From Dipteronia dyeriana (Eukaryota; Streptophyta; Magnoliopsida; Sapindales; Sapindaceae): DNA of 64,000 bases. The notes beneath the pieces were generated by a model, which saw only the letters and a list, made by a program, of their open reading frames with translations, was not told where the DNA came from and made no database searches. Below are positions 1-10,605 of the stretch, piece by piece (the stretch's first letter is position 1; the number at the start of each line of letters is the position of its first letter). The translations under genes were made by a program, and so were the position numbers. Where the stretch lies: NCBI GenBank assembly GCA_032871835.1, contig CM065300.1, positions 3,105,768 through 3,169,767 of the forward strand, written 5' to 3'.

Positions 1-636
1 TTTCCAAGCGGAAGCACCTTGGCCATCGAAAACGCCTGTTCCGGTAACAATCAAGCCGTTTATGTCCTCGAAATTGAACCATTCTTGTCCTTCTCCTGGA
101 AACAAGGAAAGATCAGTGGCTGCCTTCAGAGTTCCTTGTATCTGAACCACCAATGGTTCAGGGTTGTTGCACGGTCCCTGGAACGTTACCGGTCCCAGCA
201 AGTAAGTCCCGGTAGGTATCACAACTCTAGCTTTCCCTGTGTGATGGCACGCCGCTAGAAATGCCTGCACGAAGGCCTGCAAAAAAAAAAAAAAAAAAAA
301 AAAAACTATCACTTATTATGAAATTTATCGGAAACCTTTTACGAATTTCTTGAAAATATTAAGGTCTCTGATTAATCTTACCGCGTGGTTATTATCAGTG
401 ATTTCACCGGTAGGATCTTCGCGATCACCGGTCACAGCTCCATATTTCATGACATTAAAGATTTTCTCTGAAGGGTCTGCTTTATCAGCTTTGGCCCGTT
501 CCATAGCTTCCGCGACATCGAATTCATCATCATCATCAACCACATTGGCCTCACAAATGGCCGCCAGAGCTAAAAACAACACGAGAACAATTTTAGCATT
601 TTTGGTGTAAGCTCTTGATGATTTTGTGATGGCCAT
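1..636 (-). CDS. Polygalacturonase (GH28), 5' part, two exons, runs off the left edge
   Basis: Exon 1 is 382-636 (ATG at 636-634) and exon 2 is 276-1, continuing outside the window. The intron 277-381 has GT (GTAAG) and AG (TTGCAG) borders in phase 0 and includes a run of about 32 A. Exon 1 encodes a hydrophobic signal-peptide-like stretch (about residues 14-30, KIVLVLFLALAAICEA), an acidic segment (VDDDDEFD), and the FNVMKYGAV start of the GH28 beta-helix. Exon 2 continues with AFVQAFLAACH, VVIPTGTYLLGPVTFQGPC and GTGVFDGQGASAWK, all typical of plant (exo)polygalacturonases. These secreted enzymes hydrolyse de-esterified homogalacturonan in the cell wall. The catalytic Asp motifs lie downstream and are not in the window, so enzyme activity and gene integrity cannot be judged. 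The family call is firm; exo- versus endo-acting is inference. Confidence 0.88.
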
Positions 637-838
637 TTCAAACCAAACTTTTCTTCAAAAAATCAATCGAGATTTTAATTTTGCAATGCAATGCAAAAAC
701 AAGTGGTGGGAGGCTCTGTTATTTATGGTAAAAAAAACATGAACCGCTTGTGAGTTACGTGAAATTTGAACACAAACTAGAAGTTGGTGTCTTTGTTGAA
801 AAAGATTGGTGATAGTTTTGTATGTTAATGTGTTTTTT

Positions 839-848
839 CTATATATAG
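839..848 (-). promoter_or_regulatory. Possible TATA box of the polygalacturonase gene
   Basis: CTATATATAG lies about 200 bp upstream of the polygalacturonase ATG, in AT-rich DNA without other coding signal. The distance implies a long leader, so the assignment is tentative. Confidence 0.35.
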
Positions 849-899
849 TGATAACGGTGTCGTTTTTGCCCTGGAAAGTTGGCGGTTTGTTCTCTTTAA

Positions 900-1500
900 T
901 GGCCACCAATTCACTACCAGTAATTGACCAAACAAAGACATAACCAAGATTCTGTGAAACTTATTAGTTACTGTGTTAGCTGCTTAACTTTTTTCGCTGC
1001 CCGAGATTACGGGGTTTTTTATTGGTTAAACGATTTAAAGCAAGCTCTCCCGATGATCATGCAATTTATTTAAACAACAAGATTATGATTATCTTTTTTA
1101 CATAATAAAATTTGTTTGTTTGATTTGTTTAATTTTGGTAAAAGAAACTAGCATACATGCATTTTGATTTTGCTTGTGTGTATGTTATGTTACTTCTAGA
1201 ATAGGAATTTGGATTATATTATCTGATAATCTGAAGATTTTGTAACATATCAACATTATTTCGATATATATATGTAATTGTGTTTTTTAGATTCTTATAA
1301 AGAGAGAAACTCCAATATATATATATATTTAAAAATTAACTGACATTTTTTGGAGGTGACATTTCAACATTGTCACTGGTTTAATAATTTATGTTTAAAA
1401 GACACATTGTGGTGAACGGATAAAATACCCCCACTAGTTGTTTTACATCGGATTTTTTTTATTCATTTTACAGAGATAAAGTTGTGAAGTAGAGAGAAAG
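900..1500. other. AT-rich intergenic stretch
   Basis: I see no gene, recognisable transposon end or RNA here. It probably includes the distal promoter of the polygalacturonase gene. There is a short TA-rich patch near 1265-1330. Confidence 0.4.
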
Positions 1501-1524
1501 TCTCGTTGAAACCCAGAAAATCAT

Positions 1525-1865
1525 TCGAACGGCGACGCCCGCGACGTAGTGGCTCTACGCAGACTCATTCGGGGGTTGAGCTCGCGGTGGTCGAGATGCT
1601 CGGTCAACTCGCGGGGGGTGGAGCTTTTTATTTATTTATTTATTTGATCTGTTGTGTGTTGACGAAGATGAATACTTAGGTTTTTTAGATTTTTTGAAAC
1701 ATTTCCGAGCTTTCTTGAAACACGTCAGAGTTTTTTTTTAAAGCTTCGAGCTTTTTTTGTAAGGGATCGATTTTTTTTTTTTACATGATCGAGCTTTTTT
1801 TGTGAGGGATCCGATTTTTTCTTAAAGGCTCGAGCTTTTTTCTTAAGAGTTCGAGTTTTTTTGCT
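1525..1865. repeat. GC-rich patch followed by degenerate GAGCTTTTTT repeats
   Basis: A locally GC-rich stretch (1525-1625, with several CTCG/GCGG words) precedes an array of imperfect short units of the type CGAGCTTTTTTT spaced about 25-35 bp (about 1705-1862). It lies directly upstream of the Copia polypurine tract and LTR at 2000, so it may be the non-coding 3' interior of that element. Nothing in it looks translated. Confidence 0.45.
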
Positions 1866-2013
1866 CAAGATTATAAATTTATTTGCACCAATTTAAAAAT
1901 GCTCGTACCAATGTAAAAAAAACTAGGACAAATTTAAAAAAATGCTCGGGCCAATTACAAAACAGTTGTGGCTTTGGACAAAAGTCTTAAGAATTCAAGT
2001 CAAATGGGATAAT

Positions 2014-2875
2014 TGTTAGATTTTAGCTCGTATTCTCAAGTAAACTCAATTTAACCAAACAAGACTCAACTGATATGAAGCTTCCTAAAGACGTGAGATA
2101 ACGCTTGAAAGTTGGAATGGTGTTATTTGAAGGAGGTTGAAGACCAGAAGAACTGAAGAAACGAAGAACGTGGTGCATTCCAGGTGACTTGCAACGGTTT
2201 AGGAAACAAGTGCACAACTGTGACCCGAATCGTAGTCAATCATAAGCATGCGTGAAACGGGAAATCTTCGGTGGAAAAGGAATGTGTTCTTTTGGGAAGT
2301 TCTTGTGCTTGAAGAAAAATGATTAATCTTTAACAAGAAAACTTGTCATAAATAGGAAATAGTATTTATGTGGAATAAGTAATTCTTGTACGTTTAAGAG
2401 TATGATTTCCTTTTATCTTAAACTCCCTATAACTAGTATAAATAGGACCTTGTATCTATGTTATTTTATGTGGAGTTAATAAATACCATGTAACATCAAA
2501 GAATGGAGAGATCCGGGTGAGAGACCCGTGGTAATATCCGGAGAGAGATCTAAGGGAATATCAGTGGATCAAGTTAGAGATCTGTGGGGTGATATTCATG
2601 GGAGACCTAGGGGATATTGGGGGGTTCTTAGTGAGGATCTTGTGAGCGTTGTGAGCTGAGAGTCATGATGTAAAGTTCGGTTGCGAGCTTGGGGACTTGG
2701 TAAGGCTTTGTGGTTTAGAGTTGTGGTGTGAAAGAGAATCCTGAATTATATGGTTGTAATAATTTATCATATAATAAAACTTTTCTCTATCGTCCTGACG
2801 GCTTGTAGTTTTTTACCCGATTTGGGTTTTACACGTATATTTTTTGTTGTGATTGATTTATTCTCTCATCTAATT
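2014..2875 (+). mobile_element. Copia-type 3' LTR remnant
   Basis: The sequence AAATGGGATAATTGTTAGA around 2003-2020 resembles the polypurine tract plus LTR start (TGTTAGA) common in plant Copia elements. Inside is a promoter-like ACTAGTATAAATAGG (about 2433), a purine-rich region of repeated GGAGAGATC-type words, an AATAAAA signal near 2775, and the ACCCGATTTGGGTTTTACAC segment that often precedes the R/U5 end. The right end is unclear (a TCTAA near 2870). No gag-pol is present upstream, so this is a truncated element or a solo LTR with a little interior. The Copia call is by pattern, not by coding evidence. Confidence 0.55.
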
Positions 2876-2944
2876 TTTTCGCTTTAGATGTTATTAATTG
2901 CTATGAGTTATGAGCTTATATTAGGCATGAAGATTCTGCGAGCA

Positions 2945-3290
2945 TCGATTCAAAATCCCCCAACACTTGTTTGGTTGGAATTTTGAAAAACCTCTATGAG
3001 TAGAAGATCTACTTGTAGTAGAATTATAAGAAATAAAGCTTTTAAAAAGAAAATTATTATTGTTTGGTTGGTAATTTGTTTTTTTTTTTAAAATGTTTAT
3101 TGGAGAAGTACCTCTCATTAGCTTTTACATAATAGATGTTTAAACTCTACTAGTTTGTACTCAATTTAAAATATAGACAATTTTAAAAACCCAATCAAAC
3201 AACTCTAACAAATTCAAATAGACGTTTATAGACCTTTTGGGACAGTAGAAAGCTCAACAAAACGAGCACTTACTATTAAACTTTATTTAA
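2945..3290. mobile_element. Small non-autonomous element, related to one at 13394-13632
   Basis: This segment begins near ACACTTGTTTGGTTGG and ends near AACAAAACGAGCACTTA; the reverse complement of the end (AAGTGCTCGTTTTGTTGAG) resembles the start. A diverged relative is at 13394-13632, where the sister block (about 18870) has the sequence without it. It has no coding capacity. The superfamily is uncertain. Confidence 0.45.
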
Positions 3291-4008
3291 AGTTAATGTA
3301 AATCCAATTAATGATCAAATATTTGACCGGATTTTTTTTTCCTCTCACTGTTTGTTAATCCAGAAAGAATTTATTCTCTAATAGTAGATGTCTAAAACTC
3401 TAAATTATTTCTCTTAAACAAGTAGGAACAGACCCATGTTGGGCTGATTTTAATAACATAATATCTATCTCCTTACATATATATTAAAATACGAATAATT
3501 AATTAAATTTTTACATAGGTTTATATATGAAAAGGTATGAGAATAATTTAAAATTTGTAAAATATGCAGTTAGGAACCAATAACAAATCATTATTAAAAT
3601 CCAAAATACCAATCCTTCTTCTACATCCCGCATCCGAGTCCCGAGAGTTCGAAATCATCCATTTTGGAGCATATCGTAGTTTTTTAATTAATATATCTAA
3701 TTCTAACTTTTATTTAAAAATAATGTTAAAATTAAGTACAATTCAATTGGGATCCACAAATTTATTTCAATTTTCCAGGATATAAAGTTTCCAGCAGGGC
3801 TTCACTTTTCTAGATGCATATCCAATTCCTTATTGAAACTGAAGAATTTTCTTAATTTTTTTTTTCATAAAGAAAAATCAGAAGAATCTAACAATTCCAT
3901 ACACAACTAGAGAGAAAAACTAGATGAAATTTATTCATAATTATCCTTTTTTTTTCCCGTATATTTGTGGGCAGATGATGAATGTGAGGACTGCTTGTGT
4001 GAATAAAA

Positions 4009-4073
4009 GACAATTAGGTATCAAAAGGGAACCACTTGAATGGAATCACAGAAAGTTAAAAGATTTTGGTAAC
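4009..4073 (+). promoter_or_regulatory. Distal extra copy of the conserved promoter module, locus 1
   Basis: It contains CTTGAATGGAATCACAGAAA followed by GTTAAAAGATTTTGG and is preceded by ACTGCTTGTGTGAATAAAAG. The same string is repeated at 5041-5110, so the promoter of locus 1 is internally duplicated over about 350 bp (3770-4080 against 4780-5130). Confidence 0.6.
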
Positions 4074-4117
4074 CTTTTCCTTTTCATGATCTCCTTCATC
4101 AGAATTCAAGCTAATTA

Positions 4118-4430
4118 TAAATTTAACAAGTGTAATTATATGTATTTTTGAAGGGTATTTATGTCTTTTTTGGGATCAATTTCTTAATTCCTAAAGTTTT
4201 GGGGTTATTGTTTACTTATTATTTGGGTAGATATATAATTATATAAATTTATCAAGTGTAATGATATGTATTTATGAAGGGTATTTGTGTCTTTTTTAGG
4301 GTCAATATCTTAATTCCTAAAGTTTTAGGGTTATTGTTTAATTATTATTTGGGTAGATATATAATTATATAAATTTATCAAGTGTAATTATATGTATTTA
4401 TGAAGGGTATTTGTGTCTTTTTCTAAAAAA
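4118..4430. repeat. Tandem repeat, period about 126 bp, about 2.4 copies
   Basis: Units starting around 4118, 4244 and 4370 share AAGTGTAATNATATGTAT, GAAGGGTATTTRTGTC, CTTAATTCCTAAAGTTTT and TTATTTGGGTAGATATATA. The array lies in the distal promoter of locus 1 and is not seen in blocks II or III. Confidence 0.8.
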
Positions 4431-4722
4431 TAATTTGTATTTTTAATTTTTAATTAATTATTTTAATATATATTTTTATTTTTAAAAATTTTAAATTAAA
4501 TACCATTTTGACCCTTATTAATGAAAAGCTTCTAGAAGCTTTTATCAAAATTCCCATAATACCCTTGTTGACCTAACGGAAGTCAACGGAAAACTAAAGG
4601 AATTGGATGGTAGGAACTGGATTCGGTATTGTCAGAGAACTGATGGACTAAAGTTAGTAATTTAAAAAACTAGTGAAACAAACCCTGATAAACGCAAACT
4701 AGAGAGACTAAAATCTTAATAC
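4431..4722 (-). mobile_element. Truncated MULE-like element (same family as 11083-12474)
   Basis: The right end reads, in reverse complement, GGTATTAAGATTTTAGTC and then TTTGAATTACTAACTTTAGT, CCGTTGACTTCCGTTAGG and CAACAAGGGTATTATGG. It is collinear with the 5' terminal 170 bp of the MULE-like element at 11083. The opposite terminus is missing or rearranged. It lies between the two copies of the conserved promoter module of locus 1. Confidence 0.6.
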
Positions 4723-5040
4723 CCCCTATAAAATAATTTTAAAAGTAGTATTCAATTGGGGTCCACCCTTTATTCCAATTTTGCAGGATATAAAGTGTCC
4801 AGCAGGCAGGGCTTCTGTTTTCTAGATGTATATCCAACTCCTTATTGAAACCGAAGATTTTTTATTTTTTAAAATTTTATTATTTTTTTCAAAAAGAAGA
4901 AATCAGAGGAATCTAACAATTCCATACCCAACTAGCTAGAGAGAAAAATCAGATGAAATTTATTCAAAATTATCCTTTTTTTTCCTGTATATATGTGGGC
5001 AGGTCAATTGTCAGTAGTCAGTACTGCTTGTGTGAATAAA

Positions 5041-5110
5041 AGGCAATTCATTTGGTCTCAAAAGGAACCATTTGAATGGAATCACAGAAAGTTAAAAGAT
5101 TTTAGAAGCC
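5041..5110 (+). promoter_or_regulatory. Conserved promoter module, locus 1
   Basis: GGTCTCAAAAGGAACC, CATTTGAATGGAATCACAG and AAAGTTAAAAGATTTTAG occur about 230-300 bp upstream of the ATG. The core is kept in every subgroup A and B locus on both strands (9812, 15549, 22489, 25709, 35975, 38095, 44139 and 61922 are the other positions). It may be one conserved cis-element or simply shared ancestry; conservation across the diverged A and B subgroups favours function. Confidence 0.65.
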
Positions 5111-5245
5111 TTTTTCTTTTCTTCTGATATCCTTTATCAGAATTGAAGTTAATTAATGATATATATGAACATGTTACACAATTATTTTTTAATTAATTAT
5201 TCTGGATCATAAAAATGGAAGTGTAAAAATTAAGCTTTACTACAC

Positions 5246-5255
5246 CTATATAAAG
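5246..5255 (+). promoter_or_regulatory. TATA box, locus 1
   Basis: CTATATAAAG lies 82 bp before the ATG. The same ten bases are at the equivalent site of loci 2, 3 and 4. Transcription likely starts near 5280, giving a leader rich in CAA/ACA. Confidence 0.75.
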
Positions 5256-5336
5256 AACATTGGTTTTACATAACTAGCACCAACACAAACCAAAACAACA
5301 ACACTTGTTTTGTAAATCAACTACTTTTTGTCAATA

Positions 5337-5576
5337 ATGGCAGCTCAGTTTCAGAAACAAGACCTACTGAAGGCTGGTTTGGAGGGTTTTGCTATTTTGG
5401 ATACCATGATATCTCCTCCTCCAATTCCAACTCCTCATTACTTCGTTTACCGCGGCCCCCAATGTGTGACGGTGATCAGAGAGCCTGTAATTGACAGCAA
5501 TCAGGCAGCTCAGTTTTATGGTGGTGCTGTGACTATTGAATATAGTAAGAGAAAACCGGATGGCCGGGCTTTTTAA
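5337..5576 (+). CDS. Array locus 1: small unknown protein, subgroup A, short middle
   Basis: 79 aa from ATG at 5337 in the conserved context TCAATAATGG. The upstream TTG in the same frame is not needed. The N-terminus (MAAQFQKQDLLKAGLEGFAI) and C-terminus (EPVIDSNQAAQFYGG, EYSKRKPDGRAF) match the family. The middle is about 25 residues shorter than in locus 2: the GRRAK segment and most of the His/Tyr/Gln stretch are gone in frame, leaving SPPPIPTPHYFVYRG. It has no signal peptide, membrane segment or catalytic motif. It is single-exon, with a TATA box, a CAA-rich leader and a TA-rich 3' flank as in loci 2 and 3. I do not recognise the family and assign no function. The intact frame and promoter suggest it is expressed. 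Confidence 0.8.
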   Translation: MAAQFQKQDLLKAGLEGFAILDTMISPPPIPTPHYFVYRGPQCVTVIREPVIDSNQAAQFYGGAVTIEYSKRKPDGRAF

Positions 5577-6245
5577 CTAGGCTTCGTCTGCTTTATTTTC
5601 TCTATATGTAATAAAATGCATAATCTATCTATAGTTCAAGACTTCTAGTTCTAATTTTCAGTCTTGTACCTTAAAAGTGGGATTTTTTTTTTCCCACTAC
5701 TGAATAGTATCATGAATCATGATCTGGTTGTAATATTATATATATAAAACTTTGTATATATATATATCTTCTTGGTCTTCTATATTTCTGTTATGTGTAT
5801 GCTTTCTTATTGCAGCTTTTGTATATTGCAAGAAACTAAAATTAATGTAAGAAATCAGTTGTTGTTGGGTAAGAAATCATGCATGCGACCTTTTTTATTA
5901 GTAAAAGTTATGAAAAGAGAAGATAATATTTTGTGACAAAATTCTCACCAGTGCCAATACTGATTTGAGTTTTATCTGAATAGATTTGATAGAGGGAACT
6001 ATTTTTTGTTGAATGGAGAAGAAAACATTATTTGGATTATCTATTTTTTAGGTTTTTTTTTTCTTATACTGATATTTCCTTATTCCAGAGTTTTAGACTT
6101 GTTCAAACAAAATTTATCTCTGTACATTATTATTATTATTTTCTTATTTTGCTTATTGTGCATAAACATAATAACAATTCGAAAGATTTTTAGTTACTTA
6201 AAAAAAAAAATATATATATATATACATATATATATAGTTCACTAA
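5577..6245. other. 3' flank of locus 1
   Basis: This is the 3' UTR and flank, shared with loci 2 and 3, with a possible AATAAAA at about 5610, TA-rich tracts near 5737-5768 and 6210-6236, and no coding capacity. The segment GAGTTTTATCTGA through TGGAGAAGAAAACATT (5960-6030) recurs at 10815 and 16570. Confidence 0.6.
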
Positions 6246-6289
6246 TGGGCTACGCCTTATATTATTTTTCAAAGGCCGGCTCAAAAGCC

Positions 6290-6540
6290 AAGTGGGAATG
6301 CGGGGATAAAATCAAAAAGTCAAACATTTCCTGTCAAGTCACAGACAATAAAAAAACTGACATGTATGTGTATGTTGTCGATTTTGCGGACATGTCAATT
6401 TTCGTAAGTGACTTTTGATAGCGTGTCAAGACACATCAACTGACATGAAATTGATATGTCGATACCGTGGATGACATGGATTGACACGTCGGTAAATATG
6501 GGTGATGTGTCCGAGCAGGTCACTGAAAAACGATTAGAAT
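6290..6540. repeat. ACGT-rich duplicated tract (block I copy)
   Basis: It carries many copies of TGACATGT, GACACGTCG and TGTGTC words, including near-palindromes. Copies are at 12640-12960 (block II) and 18094-18470 (block III). It has no open frame of note. See the findings for possible meaning. Confidence 0.6.
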
Positions 6541-8260
6541 ATCAAATTACTTATTTTAGAGTTTAGACCATCAGCAAAAAGCAATGAATCGTCCACACAC
6601 GTCACTAAATTTCGTTATTAGATTAGACCCATTGAAAAGATGATTGTACAGCTCAAATAGATACTTAAGCCCAGTTCTGTTTTCAACAGAGTGAACACTG
6701 AACAGACAGAGTTAGTGGGCCCTTACGTCCCATTTATTACTCCCTAATCTGACCGGATACAGGAAATTAAGGATAATATAATTGCAATATGGGAGTTGGA
6801 TACTTGGATATACATCTAATTATTATCTAAAATGACTAAATGAGCAGCCAAGGTGGACAGATTTTATTCTATTGCTTGCACTACAGTTTGGTGTAAACAG
6901 TTGTTGATCCAAATTAACTTCGTTTAGCATTTGTTTTAAAATTAATTAAAGATTAAGATGCTCCGAAATGGATGCTTTGAAACTTATCTTTTGGCTTCCT
7001 TTCTAATTAGATATGGGATTGGATTTGGATCCCACATGCATATAGCCGGATAACCTCAAATTTAATCATTATCATTTATCATAATTTAGACAAATATAAT
7101 TAAATGTATTTTTGAATCCAAAATAATGATGTGGAGTGAGATTTAAATCTAAAATCTCTGATACATAAATAAGAAATCATACCGGTTGAACTAGTTATCG
7201 GTTGAACGAGTTATTAAATACGGTATCTAAATTTGATACAGCCATCAATTCAAATTAGCATAATTAAAACAACTTAATTAAGTAAGATCGATTTATAGTT
7301 TCTCATATGGAGGGTTGGTCAATAGATAGCTAATTGACTATGATAATGATTCAGGAACAACAATTAATTATAATATTCTTCATATAAGAAAGGCAAAGGT
7401 CATGTGACTATGTGAGGCCTAAAATTGGCAGAATGTGATATTTATTGCCTTTCGGATTTAGTTGAAGTAGGCATGCATGTCTCAATGTCTCATGGCATTT
7501 CTTCCCCCATTTACCATGTCGGACATTTTTTGAGTACCAATGCAATAAGTGAATATGGCATAATCTTAAATATTGAAAGGTGTGGTGAGACCGTTCCGTA
7601 AAAGATTTTCTCCTGCTAAGGATATTCATTCAACTGTTTCGGTCTGGACTCATGATCGGTTAAAAACAAGACATTCTTCAGCAAATCGGAATACAAAACC
7701 ACACAATCAGAAATTGATGAAGAATATAATGAAGCAATAATCGATGAAAAACCCTTGACTGGCAAGAGATTCCTCTTGGCTGAAGACATTGTAGTGTTAC
7801 AAAAACTGGCAAGAAAAAAGATATATGATCAATTTCTAATATTACCATTACTTGATTTATTCATTTTTGAACCTTGTATCCTCTCATCTTGAATTATATG
7901 AAAATTGATGTGCTTGAAAGATGCCGATAATGAATTGCTTCGAAGCAACAAAGCGAATCAAGAAGGAAGAGAAGTAGAATAAGAAAAAAGATTATATTTG
8001 GACCAGAAGCAGACCAATTGTAAATAAGTACTGACCAATTGGCATCAACATTGTGGAGCTATTTTAAGTTAGAGAATATTACTATATATGTTCAGTATAT
8101 GAACATCCAGAGAGTGAAAATTTGCAAAAAGGCTTGTATAAATACCTCAAACGAAATGGAAGATTGATTTCAGACAAAATATGCAATATTGATGCTACTG
8201 AAATAAAAATTAAATCGAAAGTTTATGGGAAAACTGTTACCACTTGAAAATAAAATGCTT
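6541..8260. other. Far 3' flank of locus 1 and block boundary
   Basis: 6541-7640 is shared with 14300-14740 and 19300-19850, with part also at 21060-21260. 7640-8260 is AT-rich with no match I noticed elsewhere in the window. I see no gene. Confidence 0.5.
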
Positions 8261-9811
8261 AATCTTAAACTTTAGTACTTTACTTAAAGTTACTGTAAAT
8301 CCAATTAATGATCAAATATTTGACAGCAGGAAGTTTTTTTCCTCTCACTGTTTGTTATTCAAGAAAGAATTTATTCTCTAATAGTAGTTGTCTAAATTAG
8401 TTCTCTTAAACAAGTAGGAACAGGCCTGGTTTTAATAACATAATCTCTTTCTCTTTTTATATCAACACACAAATAAATAATTATATTTTTGCATAGATTT
8501 TTATTGAAAAGGTATGAGAATAATTTAAAATTTGTAAAATATGCAAGTAGGATCCGATACCAAATCATTGTTAAAATCCAAAATATCATATCTAATAATA
8601 TATAAGAGTTCGAAATCATCCATTTTGGAGTATCTTGTTTGTTTTTCCAACTTATATCTTATGTTAAGATATATATATCTTTTAGAAAAAGTTAAATTTT
8701 TTGATTTTATATTATTAAGAAAAGTGCTAAAGCAGAGTTTTTTTTAAGTAAATTTCTACAAATGTCTTATAACAAATATAATTTATACATTTACAATGTT
8801 ATTCATTCATAATAAAACATTAAAAATCAATTTTCTAAACATTCCTAATTTTAAAGAAACCCTAATACAACCTAATAATTTGACATTTGTAATTAACAAG
8901 TCATTCGAAATTAAAAAACAAATATATCATAATATCTTAATTTGTAAGACTTATCTATATGTACAACAAATTTAAGTCTTACAAGACTTTAGATAAAAAA
9001 AAAACAAACAACCGCTTAATTTTTTAATTAATATATATAATCCATAATTTTTATTATTATTATTATTATTATTTTAAAAAAGTGCTATTTTGTTTTTATA
9101 GAATTTTCTTTATTTTTCAATTTCTTTTGCACATCATCTCTTTATACATTTATAAGCATGTGTGAAGAGTTTTCTTCCGGGTTGTGAGGGTAGTTATCTC
9201 TGGTTATGAAAGTAGATATCCGGACCACACATGTAATATATGATATCGATAGGACCTGACACTACTATTGTAATAGTTATCGTAACACTTCAAAATAAAA
9301 AACATAAAAAAAAAATGGAATCCACAAAAACCCTTTAATCCAATTTTGCAGGATATAATGTTAAAGTGTCCAGCAGGGCTTCTGTTTTCTTGTTGTAAAT
9401 CCAATTCCTTGTTGAAACTGAATAATTTTTTTAACTTTTTGTTTTCATATAGAAAAAACAGAAAAATCTAACAATTCGGATCCATACCCAACTAGAGAGA
9501 AACTAGATGAAATTTATTCATAATTTTCGTCCTTTTTTTCCTGTAAATTTGTGGGCAGGTGATGAGTGTGAGTACTGCTTGTGTGAATAAAAGACAATTC
9601 ATTTGGTCTTAAAAGGAACAATTTGAATGAATCACAGAAGTTGAAATTTTACTATTTTTTTCAAACAGAAGAAATCAGAAGAATCTAACAATTCCATACC
9701 CAACTAGAGAGAAAAATCAGATCAAATTTACTCAAAATCATCCTTTTTTTTTTCCTCTGTATATGTGGGCAGGTCATGATTGTCAGTAGTCAGTACTGCT
9801 TGTGTGAATAA

Positions 9812-9880
9812 AAGGCAATTCATTTGGTCTCAAAAGGAACCATTTGAATGGAATCACAAAAAGTTAAAAGATTTTAGAAG
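9812..9880 (+). promoter_or_regulatory. Conserved promoter module, locus 2
   Basis: CATTTGAATGGAATCACA with GGTCTCAAAAGGAACC upstream. A second, shortened copy is at 9589-9645 (CAATTTGAATGAATCACAG), so this promoter is internally duplicated like that of locus 1. Confidence 0.6.
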
Positions 9881-10014
9881 CCTTTTTCTTTTCTTCTGAT
9901 ATCCTTTATCCGAATTGAAGTTAATTAATGATAGATATGAACATGTTACACAATTATTTTTTAATTAATTATTCTGGAACATAATTGAAGTGTAAAAATT
10001 AAGCTTTATTGTAC

Positions 10015-10024
10015 CTATATAAAG
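10015..10024 (+). promoter_or_regulatory. TATA box, locus 2
   Basis: CTATATAAAG, 86 bp before the ATG, followed by the family CAA-rich leader (ACTAGCACCAACACAAACC). Confidence 0.75.
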
Positions 10025-10109
10025 AATCTTGGTTTTACATAACTAGCACCAACACAAACCAAATCAACAACACTAGCTTGTTTTGTAAATCAACTACTGG
10101 TTGTCAATA

Positions 10110-10424
10110 ATGGCAGCTCAGTTTCAGAACCAAGACCTTCTCAAGGCTGGTTTGGAGGGTTTTGCTATTTTGGATGATATCCGTGGCCGGCGGGCCAAGA
10201 TATCTCCTCCTCCAACTCCAACTCCAATTCCAATTCCAACTCCTCATTTTCATCATCAGTACGAGTACTATGATCAACAACAATCATATTACGTTTACCG
10301 TAGCCTCCGAACTGTGACGGTGATCAGAGAGCCTGTAATTGATAGCTACCAGGCAGCTCAGATGTATGGTGGCACAGGGACTATTGAATATGGTAAGAGA
10401 AAACCGGCTGACAGGGCTTTTTAA
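10110..10424 (+). CDS. Array locus 2: small unknown protein, subgroup A, reference copy
   Basis: 104 aa from ATG at 10110. Visible parts: LLKAGLEGFA (10-19), basic GRRAK (26-30), a Pro-rich tract of alternating PT/PI dipeptides (33-45), a His/Tyr/Gln-rich tract (46-63), VIREPVIDS (71-79), AAQMYGG (82-88) and EYGKRKP (93-99). The ends are conserved through the whole array while the middle varies in length, as expected for two structured ends joined by a flexible linker. It has no signal peptide or membrane helix, so it is probably cytosolic or nuclear (inference). The gene is single-exon with TATA box, leader and 3' flank nearly the same as locus 3. Function unknown. Confidence 0.85.
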   Translation: MAAQFQNQDLLKAGLEGFAILDDIRGRRAKISPPPTPTPIPIPTPHFHHQYEYYDQQQSYYVYRSLRTVTVIREPVIDSYQAAQMYGGTGTIEYGKRKPADRAF

Positions 10425-10555
10425 CTAAGCTGCATCTGCTTTTCTCTATATGTAAAATTAATATAGCATAATCTATAGTTCTAGTTCAATTTTCAGTCTT
10501 GTACCTTAAAAGTGGGCTTTTTCTGCCACTGAAAAGTATCTGATCTGGTTGTAAC

Positions 10556-10556
<1 letters not shown>

Positions 10557-10600
<44 letters not shown>
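10557..10600. repeat. (TA)n microsatellite in the 3' flank of locus 2
   Basis: About 22 uninterrupted TA units begin roughly 130 bp after the stop. Loci 1, 3, 4 and 5 have shorter or longer TA tracts at the same relative place. Confidence 0.95.

Positions 10601-10605
<5 letters not shown>

Larger units (their letters stand above)
3280..7640. repeat. Segmental duplication block I (contains locus 1)
   Basis: Long stretches match block II (8260-14740) and block III (15480-19850) in direct orientation. Matches cover the distal promoter (from about 3280), the gene, the 3' flank to about 6240, the ACGT-rich tract 6290-6540 and the far flank 6780-7640. Parts recur inverted at 21060-23170. The blocks differ mainly by transposon insertions and small indels. 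Block I is the shortest in its far flank: the segment equivalent to 14740-15480 is missing. Confidence 0.8.

Noticed and set aside
5328..5336. TTG as the start of the array genes
   Set aside because: An ATG three codons later is conserved in the intact copies; TTG was used only by the open-frame definition. Locus 3 is the only copy where the question is open.
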